A DNA stretch of 64,000 nucleotides from contig NZ_JARZHF010000008.1 in assembly GCF_029891575.1 (NCBI RefSeq), positions 62,001 to 126,000 on the forward strand, given 5' to 3'. Position numbers and translations under genes: made by a program. Numbering within the stretch: the stretch's first letter is position 1; each line of letters opens with the position of its first letter. Positions 8,485 through 17,673 of the stretch are shown here, in pieces. The DNA is from Salipaludibacillus daqingensis (lineage in GTDB: Bacteria > Bacillota > Bacilli > Bacillales > Salisediminibacteriaceae). The notes beneath the pieces were generated by a model that was not told the DNA's origin, did not search any database, and saw nothing but the letters and a program-made list of their open reading frames with translations.

Positions 8485-9306
8485 TTAATCGGTATCTACA
8501 GCTGTTTTCAAAGCTGGTTGCTTTTCTCGGTACATCCACTTAAAAAGAAGCGTTTGGAAAATAAGAAACACCCCTCCGATTGTCCAGTAAAGCGGTAACG
8601 CTGCTGCGACGCTAAAAGAGAACACCCCCATGATAACTGGCGTAATGTATCCTAGCATCGCCATTTGCTTTTGCTGCGCAGAATCCATTCCCATTTGCGA
8701 GACTCTGAACTGAATGAAATAAACTCCAGCAGCAACAAAAGGCAGAATCATGTCGGAGACGCCTAAGTTAAACCACAGAAAATTGTGCTGAGCAATTTCC
8801 GGTGTTCGCATAATCGCGTAGTAAAAGCCAATTAAAATTGGAAACTGGATAAGCATCGGCAGACAACCCATCGACGTAATCGGATTAAAGTTGTGCTTTT
8901 GATACAATTCCATCATTTCTTTTTGCATGTTTTGCTTATCTTCTGTTGACTTTTTATCTTTAAATTTTTCTTTTAATTCATTCATTTCTGGTTGAATAAC
9001 CGCCATTTTCTCTCGAGTAAATTGTTGCGTTTTATATTGTTTCATCATCAGTGGCATAAGCGCTGATCGAAGCAATAACGTCATAAAAATGATCGACAGA
9101 CCATAGTTTCCACTGAAAATACCCGCTAAAAATTTTATTGCAAACGAAAACGGGTATATAACAAAGTGATTAAACACTCCTGCTGTCTCCGAATCGATTG
9201 GTTCCATACTTGCTTGGCATCCACTGACCGTTAAGATCAACAATGCCCCGATTAACATTAACGTGCTATATTTTGAAAGTTTGGTGAATACAGACTTTTT
9301 TTCCAC
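8485..9306 (-). CDS. yidC2: Membrane protein insertase YidC2 (YqjG/OxaA2 type), lipoprotein
   Basis: YidC/Oxa1 insertase that places Sec-dependent and independent proteins in the cytoplasmic membrane. A lipoprotein signal peptide ends in the lipobox TVSGC near residue 30. The Oxa1-type domain of five transmembrane helices follows, with TSMGCLPMLIQFPILIGFYY and a cytoplasmic basic loop rich in Lys. It starts at a GTG (9306), six bases after AGGAGG. That ribosome binding site is base-paired in a hairpin lying inside the overlapping upstream ORF. The layout is that of B. subtilis mifM-yidC2, so this is likely the inducible paralogue of a housekeeping SpoIIIJ elsewhere. Confidence 0.94.
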   Translation of the reverse strand: MEKKSVFTKLSKYSTLMLIGALLILTVSGCQASMEPIDSETAGVFNHFVIYPFSFAIKFLAGIFSGNYGLSIIFMTLLLRSALMPLMMKQYKTQQFTREKMAVIQPEMNELKEKFKDKKSTEDKQNMQKEMMELYQKHNFNPITSMGCLPMLIQFPILIGFYYAIMRTPEIAQHNFLWFNLGVSDMILPFVAAGVYFIQFRVSQMGMDSAQQKQMAMLGYITPVIMGVFSFSVAAALPLYWTIGGVFLIFQTLLFKWMYREKQPALKTAVDTD

Positions 9307-9614
9307 ATGAATCCTCCTCGAAGTTTTGTTATTACTGAATTCGAGAAGGATAAATTGTCGGAATCATCCTCAGGTCCTTCCTTTCGTTTCATGATACGTG
9401 TAATCCATGCATGCCGATCGATATGATGATCTAGCTGCATGCTCTCAGGAACATTTAAGTTTCTCCAAGAATGAAGTTGCTTTTGTGTCATCGAGCGATT
9501 GGCCGCTGACGATTCGTGTGCCATGTATTGAATCAAATGGGCTCCGGCAAACGTCATATATAAGCTGACGGTTAGAAGAACAGGAATCAAATCCTGGGAA
9601 AATTCAAACATCAT
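9258..9614 (-). CDS. MifM-like regulatory leader peptide overlapping yidC2
   Basis: This 118-codon ORF starts behind a perfect AAGGAGGTGA six bases upstream of ATG 9614, so it is surely translated. One N-terminal transmembrane segment (about residues 8-31) is followed by a polar, basic region, then WITRIMKRK and an acidic cluster PEDDSD (81-86). In B. subtilis, MifM is a membrane-inserted arrest peptide that stalls at an acidic C-terminal stretch and thereby opens a hairpin hiding the yidC2 ribosome binding site. Here the ORF runs through the hairpin and ends 49 bases inside yidC2 in another frame. Sequence similarity to MifM is slight (the W-I then acidic arrangement), so the call rests on architecture. 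Arrest itself is inferred. Confidence 0.72.
   Translation of the reverse strand: MMFEFSQDLIPVLLTVSLYMTFAGAHLIQYMAHESSAANRSMTQKQLHSWRNLNVPESMQLDHHIDRHAWITRIMKRKEGPEDDSDNLSFSNSVITKLRGGFMWKKSLYSPNFQNIAR
9313..9349 (-). promoter_or_regulatory. Hairpin that sequesters the yidC2 ribosome binding site
   Basis: On the transcript CCTTCTCGAA (from 9349) pairs with TTCGAGGAGG (to 9313): ten continuous pairs, one of them T-G, with a 17-base loop. The 3' arm contains the AGGAGG of yidC2. The 5' arm lies in codons for Ser89-Asn92 of the overlapping leader ORF, just downstream of its acidic cluster. A ribosome stalled there would cover this arm and free the binding site. Confidence 0.75.
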
Positions 9615-9791
9615 CTGTATTCACCTCCTTCATAAGTAAAGTTAAAAAAAGTAAAATTTCTATTAAGTAAGATTATTATCGTTGAAATAGATGCAAAAGT
9701 CAAAGGCTAATCCGTGACAGTTCTTTAGCCGTTATTAACAATTCTTTTCTTTTACGATTATTGCAAATTTTATTCCTAAAGGTCGAGACTT

Positions 9792-9973
9792 GCTCTCTCT
9801 TGTGACCGTCTTCCATCAAAATCAGCTCAACACGGTCACTAGACGCTCTCTCTTGTGACCGTCTTTTACCAAAATCAGCTCGCTTCGGGCACAAGACGCT
9901 CTCTCTTGTGACCGTCTTCCACCGAAATCAACTCGCTACGGTCACAAGATGCTCTCTCTTGTGACCGTCTTCC
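9792..9973. repeat. Tandem hairpin repeat array, 53-bp period (three full copies and one partial)
   Basis: Copies begin at 9792, 9845, 9898 and 9951, each starting GCTCTCTCTTGTGACCGTC. Within each full copy a left arm TCTTGTGACCGT is repeated in inverted form as ACGGTCACAAGA about 22 bases later, with some arm mismatches (for example CACTAGA in copy one, GGGCACAAGA in copy two). The same unit occurs in eight copies at 27039-27462. The longest minus-strand frame through it looks spurious. Confidence 0.92.
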
Positions 9974-9985
9974 ATAAAATATGCA

Positions 9986-10021
9986 GGACAATTAAAACGA
10001 AAAAGGTTTCGTTTCTTGTCC
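9986..10021. repeat. Long inverted repeat upstream of the SDR gene
   Basis: GGACAA then AAACGAAA pair with TTTCGTTT then TTGTCC around AAGG, with a small internal bulge. It is not followed by a T-run, so it is not a standard terminator. It may be a regulatory hairpin or a relic of the adjacent repeat array. Confidence 0.6.
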
Positions 10022-10082
10022 ATTTGTGAATATGTAAACAACACGACAAACACTTTCGTAGACAAACTGGAGGGAAATACAA

Positions 10083-10835
10083 ATGAATGATTTCCAAGGT
10101 AAAACAGTCATCGTTAATGGTGGTACATCCGGAATTGGAAAAGCTGCTGTACTACAGTTTACAAACTATGGTGCTACCGTTTTTTTCACAGGCAGAGACG
10201 CGGAGAAAGGAAACGAAATCGAAGCAAATTCAAATGGGAAAGCTCATTTCTATCAACTGGATAATGAAAATCGCGACAACATTTCCGACTTTTTTGAACA
10301 TGTGAATAATAAAACCAAATCGATCGACATTCTGTTCAATAATGCTGGTGTTCTGTCCATAGGTAGTGGTCCTCTATCACGTGTGAAGGAAGACGATTGG
10401 GATCAACTACTAGCCGTGAATCAAACAGCTATTTTCCTCTATATGAAATATGCTCTTCAAGCGATGGGTAAACAAAAATCCGGTGTGATTATTAATAATG
10501 CGGCTATTTTAGGCAATGACAAAGTGAATCCAATGTTGCCTGCTTATAGTGGGACAAAAGCTGCCATTGTAGCCATGACGAAAAGTTCTTCCCTCCGTTT
10601 TGCGAAACAAGGAATTCGGATTAATTGCATCTCGCCTGGTCCTACCGAAACAGAATTATCCATTAAAGCATATGGAAGCAAAGAGGCATTTGACAAACAG
10701 TCGAAAGAACATCCTCGAGGCCATTATGCTCATCCTAACGAAATTGCCAACGTCGTTCGTTTTCTTGCTTCAGATGAAGCATCTTACGTTAATGGAACGG
10801 AATTCGTTGTAGATGGCGGTTACTCCTTGAAATAG
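10083..10835 (+). CDS. Short-chain dehydrogenase/reductase (SDR) family protein
   Basis: A classical-size SDR (250 residues) with a Rossmann fold. The NAD(P) motif is GGTSGIG near residue 14, with NNAG in strand four and the active-site Tyr-Lys in PAYSGTKAA. The C-terminal FVVDGGYS is typical of the enoyl-ACP reductase-like or glucose-dehydrogenase-like subgroup. The usual catalytic serine of the NxSS strand appears replaced (NNAAILG), which could alter or reduce activity. GGAGG lies about ten bases before the start. Its nearest neighbours are a repeat array and a glycoside-hydrolase-like gene; the substrate is unknown. Confidence 0.85.
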   Translation: MNDFQGKTVIVNGGTSGIGKAAVLQFTNYGATVFFTGRDAEKGNEIEANSNGKAHFYQLDNENRDNISDFFEHVNNKTKSIDILFNNAGVLSIGSGPLSRVKEDDWDQLLAVNQTAIFLYMKYALQAMGKQKSGVIINNAAILGNDKVNPMLPAYSGTKAAIVAMTKSSSLRFAKQGIRINCISPGPTETELSIKAYGSKEAFDKQSKEHPRGHYAHPNEIANVVRFLASDEASYVNGTEFVVDGGYSLK

Positions 10836-10862
10836 ACTAAAATGATCTCTTTATTATACTTA

Positions 10863-10892
10863 GAGTGAAACCTTAAAGGTTTCATTCTTTTT
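10863..10892 (+). terminator. Terminator after the SDR gene
   Basis: GAGTGAAACC and GGTTTCATTC form a ten-pair stem (one G-T) around six bases, then TTTTT. Confidence 0.85.
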
Positions 10893-10969
10893 GCTGTTCA
10901 CCCGACTCTTTTACGATTATAATACTCTCATAGATCATACAAAAATTTCCTTTATGAAGGGTGTTATGA

Positions 10970-13900
10970 ATGAAAAAGTCGGTAATATCGTTTGCTACAT
11001 TCCTATTCTTTATTGTACTTCCATTTACGATTTGGTATTTTCAACAAAATGAAACGTTTGATGTAGCCATTATTAACAAAACGGCTCCTGACGAAACGTA
11101 TCGTGAGCACCAGAGTATTACTTGGCTTTTGAATCATAACCACTACGTAAAAAATGATGGGGAAAAGTATGTTAAAGAAAAAGACTACTACGGATTTCAG
11201 CCTAATGAAGACGATGAAACATACGATGTCGTCCCCTTTCCTGAGTCATTCGAAGGAACCGACCTCATTTACATTGCTGATACGTATGGTGTATATGAAG
11301 AGGATTTACCTTGGTCAGATGAAACCCAACAAACGAACCAAGGTCCACCTAACCTCATATACGGAGGATTAGAAATAGAAGAATGGCAACAAGTCAAGGA
11401 AAGTGTCGCAGAACAAAACACTGATCTAATTATGGAATTTAACTCCTTTGCTTCCCCTACTTCGCCCGACGTAAGAGATGATATCACTGATTTTTTACGA
11501 GTAGATTGGCAAGGGTGGATGGGCCGTCATTTCAACGAACTGAATAAAGAATCCGAAGAAGTACCAAGCTGGGTTATCACACGTTATGAGTCTTATAATA
11601 ATGCTTGGACTTTTAACGGAGAAGGATTTGTTTTAATAAATGAATATTCGGAAGACATCGTAGTTCTCTCAGATGAAGAACTAGACCTAAACGATACGGG
11701 TATCCGATTGGCTTTTACAGATAAAGGGGAAAATGAATTTGGACTAACCAACAGCCCAGCCTACCAGTATTGGTTCGACATTTTGGAAGCCCATGCAGAA
11801 GATGATGTGCTAGCGAATTATGAGTGGGATTTATCTACTCAAGGCGAAAAGAAATTGAGTGAAAACGGAATTCCAACTCAATTCCCTGCCATCTTACATC
11901 ATAAAAAAGATCAAGCAAACGTGTATTATTTTGCCGGTGACTTCGCTGACATAGCAAATGTACCACGATTTTATCAAGTAGCAGGGTTCGCAACGATTCG
12001 CTCGTTATTTTCTTTTGAATCGTTCACTCCAGAAACGAGTTTCTTTTGGAAAACTTATAGTCCAATGATGGAAGAAATTTTCGCAAAAGCGAGTAATAAG
12101 GAAGTCGATGCGAAAACGACGGCAGAGTCGTTCTCTATCGTGAATCAAGCCGAACACAACAGTTTGTCTTTCCCGTCGAGAATAAATGGTCAGCAGTTTG
12201 AAATATACAATGATAATGAGTGGGAACCTTTTATTTTTAAAGGGATTAACATGGGTATGGGAAAACCAGGAGCTTTTCCTGGAGAAGCTGCGATAAAAAG
12301 AGAAGAATACGATCGTTGGTTTGAACAAATCGGTGAGGTGAATGCTAACTCGATTCGTATTTATACGCTTCATCCTCCAGCTTTTTACGACGCTCTTTAT
12401 GACTATAACCAGCGTGCAGATGAACCTATATATCTCCTCCATGGAGTATGGATAGACGAAGAGCCGTTAGAAGAAACATTGGATGCTTTTACACCAGAAG
12501 TTATCAAAGAATTCCAATCGGAAATGGAAAAAATCGTCGATGTCGTTCACGGTCAAGCAGTTGTCGATTCAGAACCTGGACATGCATCTGGAACGTATAA
12601 CAAAGATATTTCTCCCTATGTTATTGGCTGGGTGCTTGGTATTGAGTGGTATCCATTTATGGTAGATCAGATGGAGCAAGATTACCCTGATTTAGGAGAC
12701 TATAAAGGAGACCATGTATACACTGAAAATGCTAATCCTATGGAACATTGGATGGCCGAGCAGTTTGATCATCTTATGACGTACGAAATGACGGAATATA
12801 GTAGCATGCGCCCGTTAAGCTTTACGAATTGGGTTACGACCGATAACTTGGATCAAGCCGCTGAACCAGATGAGCAAGAAGACATGGCAACCGTTGATCC
12901 AAACCATATCAAAACAATAAGGGATACTGATGCTGTCGGAATGTTTGCTTCTTATCATGTGTATCCATACTATCCTGACTTTCTAAATTTAGAAGAAAAG
13001 TACACGGAATTTATTGACCATCGGGGCGAGCCAAACAACTATGCTGGCTACTTGAAAGACTTGAACGAGTCGCATGATATGCCTATTCTCATAGCTGAAT
13101 TTGGGATTCCCGCTTCGAGAGGAATGACGCACAAAAACCCTTTCGGCTGGAATCAAGGGTTCATATCTGAATCCGAACAGGGGGATATTTTGACTCGTTT
13201 ATATGAAGATATTGTGCAACAAGACATGCTCGGTGGCATGATCTTCACATGGCAAGATGAATGGTTTAAACGGACGTGGAATACGATGGACTATGACAAT
13301 CCTGACAGACGTCCTTTTTGGTCAAATGCGCAAACGAACGAGCAACAGTTTGGTCTTCTCAGCTTTGATCGATTAAAAGTGCATGTAAACGGGGAAAATG
13401 ATTGGCTAGATGGACAAACACTCTTTGAAAAACAAGACGGTCCAATGCAAACGTTGAGAGTGGATCATGATGAACGTTATCTTTATTTACAATCAACATT
13501 CGACGAGCTAAGCGATCGTTTTTGGGAACAAAACCGCCTCGAACTGTTTTTCAGCGTTCGTGAAGACGAAGGAATAGAAATTCCCATAAGCAACACTAGC
13601 GAGTCGATACGAGCTGATTTTCGTTTAACGATAGACGGTGAATCTTCAGCTAATATAGAAATTGCAGCGGATTATGATTCTTTTTCCTATGATTATCCAG
13701 AACAAGTTGCTCTACTTTCTGAAACAGATGAAAAGATGGATGACAAAGATACGACATTCCTGCCGATTCGTCTCGCACTAAATAGAGAGCAAGTTCGTCC
13801 TGATACTGGTGAAGTGATTCCATTTGAAGACTATGAAACAGGGGAACTTCGTTTTGGAATTGGCGATCCTTCTCACACCAATTATGATTCCCTAGCGGAC

Positions 13901-14200
13901 TATTATTTTTCAGAGGAGACTGGAATCTTAGAAATTCGTATTCCATGGATGCTTTTAAATGCTCGAGATCCAAGTCAAAAAGAATTTATTGGCAATTTTT
14001 CGGAAGGTGGCCTCGAATCTTCTATCATCATCGATGGCATTGATATATCAGCTTCTCTTACAAAAGATGATGAGATGATTGATTCTTTTCAAACGAAAGA
14101 AAAGTATGTTTGGGAAAACTGGGATTTACCAGAATATGAAGAGAGACTGAAAGTATCTTATAAAACGATACAACGATTATTTTTATCCGTTGATGAATAA
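10970..14200 (+). CDS. Large membrane-anchored glycoside-hydrolase-like protein
   Basis: A 1076-residue protein with an N-terminal hydrophobic segment (about residues 5-24) that could be a signal anchor or uncleaved signal peptide. A domain of roughly 370 residues follows without a recognised motif. Next is a TIM-barrel-like region (about 400-790) opening with FKGINMGMGKPG and carrying acid candidates Glu559 (LGIEWYP) and Glu710 (IAEFGIP). Their spacing suits clan GH-A hydrolases. The last 280 residues look like a beta-rich carbohydrate-binding module. It is very acidic. It converges on an operon with a GT2 polymerase and a diguanylate cyclase, so trimming or processing an exopolysaccharide is a fair inference. 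The exact GH family is unresolved. Confidence 0.7.
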   Translation: MKKSVISFATFLFFIVLPFTIWYFQQNETFDVAIINKTAPDETYREHQSITWLLNHNHYVKNDGEKYVKEKDYYGFQPNEDDETYDVVPFPESFEGTDLIYIADTYGVYEEDLPWSDETQQTNQGPPNLIYGGLEIEEWQQVKESVAEQNTDLIMEFNSFASPTSPDVRDDITDFLRVDWQGWMGRHFNELNKESEEVPSWVITRYESYNNAWTFNGEGFVLINEYSEDIVVLSDEELDLNDTGIRLAFTDKGENEFGLTNSPAYQYWFDILEAHAEDDVLANYEWDLSTQGEKKLSENGIPTQFPAILHHKKDQANVYYFAGDFADIANVPRFYQVAGFATIRSLFSFESFTPETSFFWKTYSPMMEEIFAKASNKEVDAKTTAESFSIVNQAEHNSLSFPSRINGQQFEIYNDNEWEPFIFKGINMGMGKPGAFPGEAAIKREEYDRWFEQIGEVNANSIRIYTLHPPAFYDALYDYNQRADEPIYLLHGVWIDEEPLEETLDAFTPEVIKEFQSEMEKIVDVVHGQAVVDSEPGHASGTYNKDISPYVIGWVLGIEWYPFMVDQMEQDYPDLGDYKGDHVYTENANPMEHWMAEQFDHLMTYEMTEYSSMRPLSFTNWVTTDNLDQAAEPDEQEDMATVDPNHIKTIRDTDAVGMFASYHVYPYYPDFLNLEEKYTEFIDHRGEPNNYAGYLKDLNESHDMPILIAEFGIPASRGMTHKNPFGWNQGFISESEQGDILTRLYEDIVQQDMLGGMIFTWQDEWFKRTWNTMDYDNPDRRPFWSNAQTNEQQFGLLSFDRLKVHVNGENDWLDGQTLFEKQDGPMQTLRVDHDERYLYLQSTFDELSDRFWEQNRLELFFSVREDEGIEIPISNTSESIRADFRLTIDGESSANIEIAADYDSFSYDYPEQVALLSETDEKMDDKDTTFLPIRLALNREQVRPDTGEVIPFEDYETGELRFGIGDPSHTNYDSLADYYFSEETGILEIRIPWMLLNARDPSQKEFIGNFSEGGLESSIIIDGIDISASLTKDDEMIDSFQTKEKYVWENWDLPEYEERLKVSYKTIQRLFLSVDE

Positions 14201-14256
14201 CAGATATACTTTCTTTTGCAACGTAAATCAACCTTTATCATAAACCTCTATAAATG

Positions 14257-14295
14257 AAAAAAACGAGTTAGGATATATATTCCTGACTCGTTTTT
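14257..14295. terminator. Bidirectional terminator between the GH-like gene and the kinase operon
   Basis: AAAAAACGAGTTAGGA and TCCTGACTCGTTTTT pair around a short AT-rich loop, with A- and T-runs on both sides. Confidence 0.85.
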
Positions 14296-14437
14296 CTATG
14301 CTATTTGGACATTATCATCGATTCTTAAAACCGATCCTGTCTCGTCTGGAAATAATTAATAACGGAAGTCCTCCATTCGCTTTAAGAAGCCCATACGGAT
14401 AACGGGGCTCCTTGTCCCACGAATGAAAAAACACACA

Positions 14438-17400
14438 TTATTCTCTTGGAAAAAGTACTTCCCCAGCTTGTTTCTCTTGTGATTGAACAAATTGTAATAA
14501 AGTCTTTGACAGCTCATTTGGTGGGTACGGTTTCGTTAAATACTCATTTACTTGAAATTGTTGCACTTTTTCATCAGAACGATCCAGTGCTGATGAGATA
14601 ACGATTGGCAAGTCTTTCGTTTTTGGATCGAGCTTTAGTTTTTCAATGAGTTCCCATCCGTCCATTTCCTCTCCGAGCATCAAATCTACGACGACAGCTG
14701 TTAATTCTGTCCGGACGATGTCATCATAGGCGTTCTGTGGATCATAATGATGGATGACACGAAACCCATTCGCCTTAAGTTCTTCTGACAGCAGTAAAGC
14801 GAGGCTCGTATCATCTTCAATGATCATTACGGAAGACGGCGAAAAGGTTGCCGAACTTGATTGCATCGTTTCTTCATTCATCATTCCATCTAGTAGAGGC
14901 AAACTAACAGAAAAGATGGAGCCCTTTCCCTCTTCTGATTCTACCCAAATAGACCCATCATGTTGATCTATGATCTCCTTTGCAATCGCTAATCCTAATC
15001 CTGTCCCCCCGATTTTTTTTCGGTCTGTTTGATCAATTCGATGGAATTTACTAAATAGCTTGTCTACTGCATCCTTTGGAATACCTAACCCTGGATCTTC
15101 AATACGAATAACCATTTGATTTTCTTCGTTCTGCAGTCGTACCTTAATACTTCCTCCATCTGGTGAAAACTTAATCGCATTACTAATCAGGTTCGTCAGC
15201 ACTTGCTCTAATCTTTCTTGATCGGCTTTTACCTTCACATATTTTGACTCATCGACAAAGGATAATTGATGGCTGTTCACATGTTTGAAGTTGTTCATGA
15301 CATCCATGACGATGGTATCAAGTGAACAAACAGCCATGTCGTATTTTTGATTGCCCGATTCCATTCTCTGCAGGTCAAGGAAGTTATTGATTAAGTTTGT
15401 TAACCGCTTTGCCTCTTTGTAAATCGTATCAAGGTACTTTCGTTGCCTTTCTGGCTTTAAATCCTTTTTCAAAAGAAGCTCCGTAAAACCAAGGACACTC
15501 GACAACGGCGTACGTAGTTCATGACTAACCGTACTAACTAATTCTGATTTCATTTGGTCTAGTTCATGTTCTCTTGTAATATCTCGATGAACAAAGATCG
15601 TACCTACCCGTTCACTGTCATCATTGAAAACACTCGTACCATAAACGTCAATGACCTTTTCTTGTCCATTTTTATAAAGAATATATTGATGATTTAACGC
15701 TCCTCGATAATTTTCAGTTATACATTTATCGAAGAATGTTGCTGTTTCTTCTCGATTTTCTACTGCTTTCGTAAATGCTATCATCCACTTATTTTTCGCT
15801 GCAGGTTTTTTCTTTAACCACTCTTGGCAACCGGACAACTCACACATCATTTCATTAATTTGGATCATGTCTCCTGTTTCGGACACAAACTGAATCCCTT
15901 CGTTTACGTTGTTAATGATATCTTGATTAAGCTTTCTAGACTCTTCGATTTCATCATAAATTAATACTCTTTCTAATGCGATGGATACCCTGTTCATGAT
16001 TCCATCTAACTCCAAAAGGTCATTTTCGCAAACTGGCATACCGACCGTTGTCGCAGCAAGCACGGCCATCACTTCCCCGTTAGCGTTTCGAACGCCTGTG
16101 TAGTAATCATAGACTTCTATTGCTTCTTCCGCTAACCCTTGTTCTGCCTGGGTCGCCTTTCTTTTTACCGTTAAATGTTTTTCACTTTTTAATCTTTCCA
16201 CTAACTCTGAATGATCCGTATTAATAAATTGATCGATTGTCTTTTGGGTTAACCCCATTGCTCGATAGACAGGTTCATCAACAAGCATGAGGACACTTTT
16301 ATCGAAATTATAAAGCTTATTGATATAGCTAAATACAGTAGAAACAAAGTTTTCTTTGCCAACATCTAATGACATAGCGTGGTTCAATTGGTTATAACGC
16401 TCTAATTTTGTTTTTGTTTTCTCTGTCTGACTTAGCGACTCCTTTAGTTTGTTTTGCATTTGTTTTGATTCTGTTATATCTAAACCGATCGCAATATATT
16501 GGTAAGGACGCCCATATTTATTAACGTAAGGAACAACAGTCATCTGTAACCAAATGACTCCTCCGCTTCCAGTACTGAATCGACCTTCCCCATTCCAGAT
16601 GGAACCAGATTGAATTTGTTGCTTTATGTTTTTGAAAAAATCACGGTCATTCTCACTTACTAGCATCATCTTATACGTTTTACCAATTGTTTCTTCTTGT
16701 TTATAGTCTGTTGTCTCTACAAATTTTTCATTTACATACGTGAACACGCCATTTTCATCAATCGTTGTGACGAGTGAAAACTGATCCATCGCCCGTTTCA
16801 TGTTTTCAATATCGGTAATGTAATACCTCATCTGGTCTTGGTGATCACTTAATTCATCTTGCTGAGCTTGTAATTCTTCATTTTGAGACATTAACTCTTC
16901 TTCTTTTTCTTGAATCGCTTGAGCCATATGATAGAAAGACTGATTTAATGCTCCGATTTCATCTTTCCTTTCGTCCAAATCATGGTAGACTTCTTTTCCA
17001 GCAGCTAGCGAATTGGCAGCTAGTTTTAAATCATCAATTGGACGTAATAAATCCCTTAATAAATAAAAAATAATCACAAACAAGATAATAATAGCACCTG
17101 CGCTAGCAAGAAGTGTGATCAACGTAAAGAGATTGGCAGTATCTACCGATTCCGTATAAATGTCGTCCAATCGTTGATTCGATTGGACTTCATTCGCTCT
17201 TGTGAAATCAAGAAACTGATTAATTGTCTCATTTGCTCCACCGCTGGCTAAATCACGAAGGCCGAGGTAATTTTCATTTTCCACAAGGGTGATCGCTGCA
17301 GGTAATAACTCATTTTCATACCTTTCGATAAAAACCACGAGGTCATTGTATAATAAAGTCTCTTGTTCTGAATCTGCTACTTGCTCAAATTCAGATAAAT

Positions 17401-17671
17401 GATTTTTAAAATCTTCTAGACGATTTTCTAACTGATTCTTTTCATTTTCATCTAAAAAGGCATAATACCCTCGAGCTCGAAACAGCATATCATTGTATGA
17501 TGACTCTAAATCTTCCACAATTAGCGCTTTCTCGTATACTTCAGACCGTTCTTGTTCCAATTCGTCTAACACGGATGTGAGATGAATATAATACCCTGTT
17601 CCAACGAACGTCAAGATGACCAAAGACAGGACGGCGATACTTATAAATTTCGATCGTATGCTTTTAAACAT
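14438..17671 (-). CDS. Hybrid sensor histidine kinase with PAS, GAF-like and receiver domains
   Basis: A 1077-residue membrane kinase. Transmembrane helices lie at about 8-28 and 178-202 and bracket an extracellular helical sensor. A HAMP linker and coiled coil are followed by a PAS domain (about 295-410, ending IAIGLDITESK), a GAF-like domain (about 425-575), a second PAS domain (about 585-705), HisKA with the phospho-His in SHELRTPLS, and HATPase_c with GGTGLGLAIAKEI. A C-terminal receiver has its acceptor Asp in VVVDLMLGEEMDG. It begins two bases after the stop of the response regulator gene and is the last gene of the GT2/GGDEF operon. It probably controls polysaccharide synthesis through the operon's receiver proteins. 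Confidence 0.92.
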   Translation of the reverse strand: MFKSIRSKFISIAVLSLVILTFVGTGYYIHLTSVLDELEQERSEVYEKALIVEDLESSYNDMLFRARGYYAFLDENEKNQLENRLEDFKNHLSEFEQVADSEQETLLYNDLVVFIERYENELLPAAITLVENENYLGLRDLASGGANETINQFLDFTRANEVQSNQRLDDIYTESVDTANLFTLITLLASAGAIIILFVIIFYLLRDLLRPIDDLKLAANSLAAGKEVYHDLDERKDEIGALNQSFYHMAQAIQEKEEELMSQNEELQAQQDELSDHQDQMRYYITDIENMKRAMDQFSLVTTIDENGVFTYVNEKFVETTDYKQEETIGKTYKMMLVSENDRDFFKNIKQQIQSGSIWNGEGRFSTGSGGVIWLQMTVVPYVNKYGRPYQYIAIGLDITESKQMQNKLKESLSQTEKTKTKLERYNQLNHAMSLDVGKENFVSTVFSYINKLYNFDKSVLMLVDEPVYRAMGLTQKTIDQFINTDHSELVERLKSEKHLTVKRKATQAEQGLAEEAIEVYDYYTGVRNANGEVMAVLAATTVGMPVCENDLLELDGIMNRVSIALERVLIYDEIEESRKLNQDIINNVNEGIQFVSETGDMIQINEMMCELSGCQEWLKKKPAAKNKWMIAFTKAVENREETATFFDKCITENYRGALNHQYILYKNGQEKVIDVYGTSVFNDDSERVGTIFVHRDITREHELDQMKSELVSTVSHELRTPLSSVLGFTELLLKKDLKPERQRKYLDTIYKEAKRLTNLINNFLDLQRMESGNQKYDMAVCSLDTIVMDVMNNFKHVNSHQLSFVDESKYVKVKADQERLEQVLTNLISNAIKFSPDGGSIKVRLQNEENQMVIRIEDPGLGIPKDAVDKLFSKFHRIDQTDRKKIGGTGLGLAIAKEIIDQHDGSIWVESEEGKGSIFSVSLPLLDGMMNEETMQSSSATFSPSSVMIIEDDTSLALLLSEELKANGFRVIHHYDPQNAYDDIVRTELTAVVVDLMLGEEMDGWELIEKLKLDPKTKDLPIVISSALDRSDEKVQQFQVNEYLTKPYPPNELSKTLLQFVQSQEKQAGEVLFPRE

Positions 17672-17673
17672 GG

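Noticed and set aside
9700-9894. Minus-strand ORF of 64 codons
   Set aside because: Most of it is made of the hairpin repeats, and its composition is unlike a protein.
13650-13973. Minus-strand ORF of 107 codons inside the glycoside-hydrolase-like gene
   Set aside because: It is antisense to a long, well-supported gene, lacks a ribosome binding site and shows no recognisable motif.
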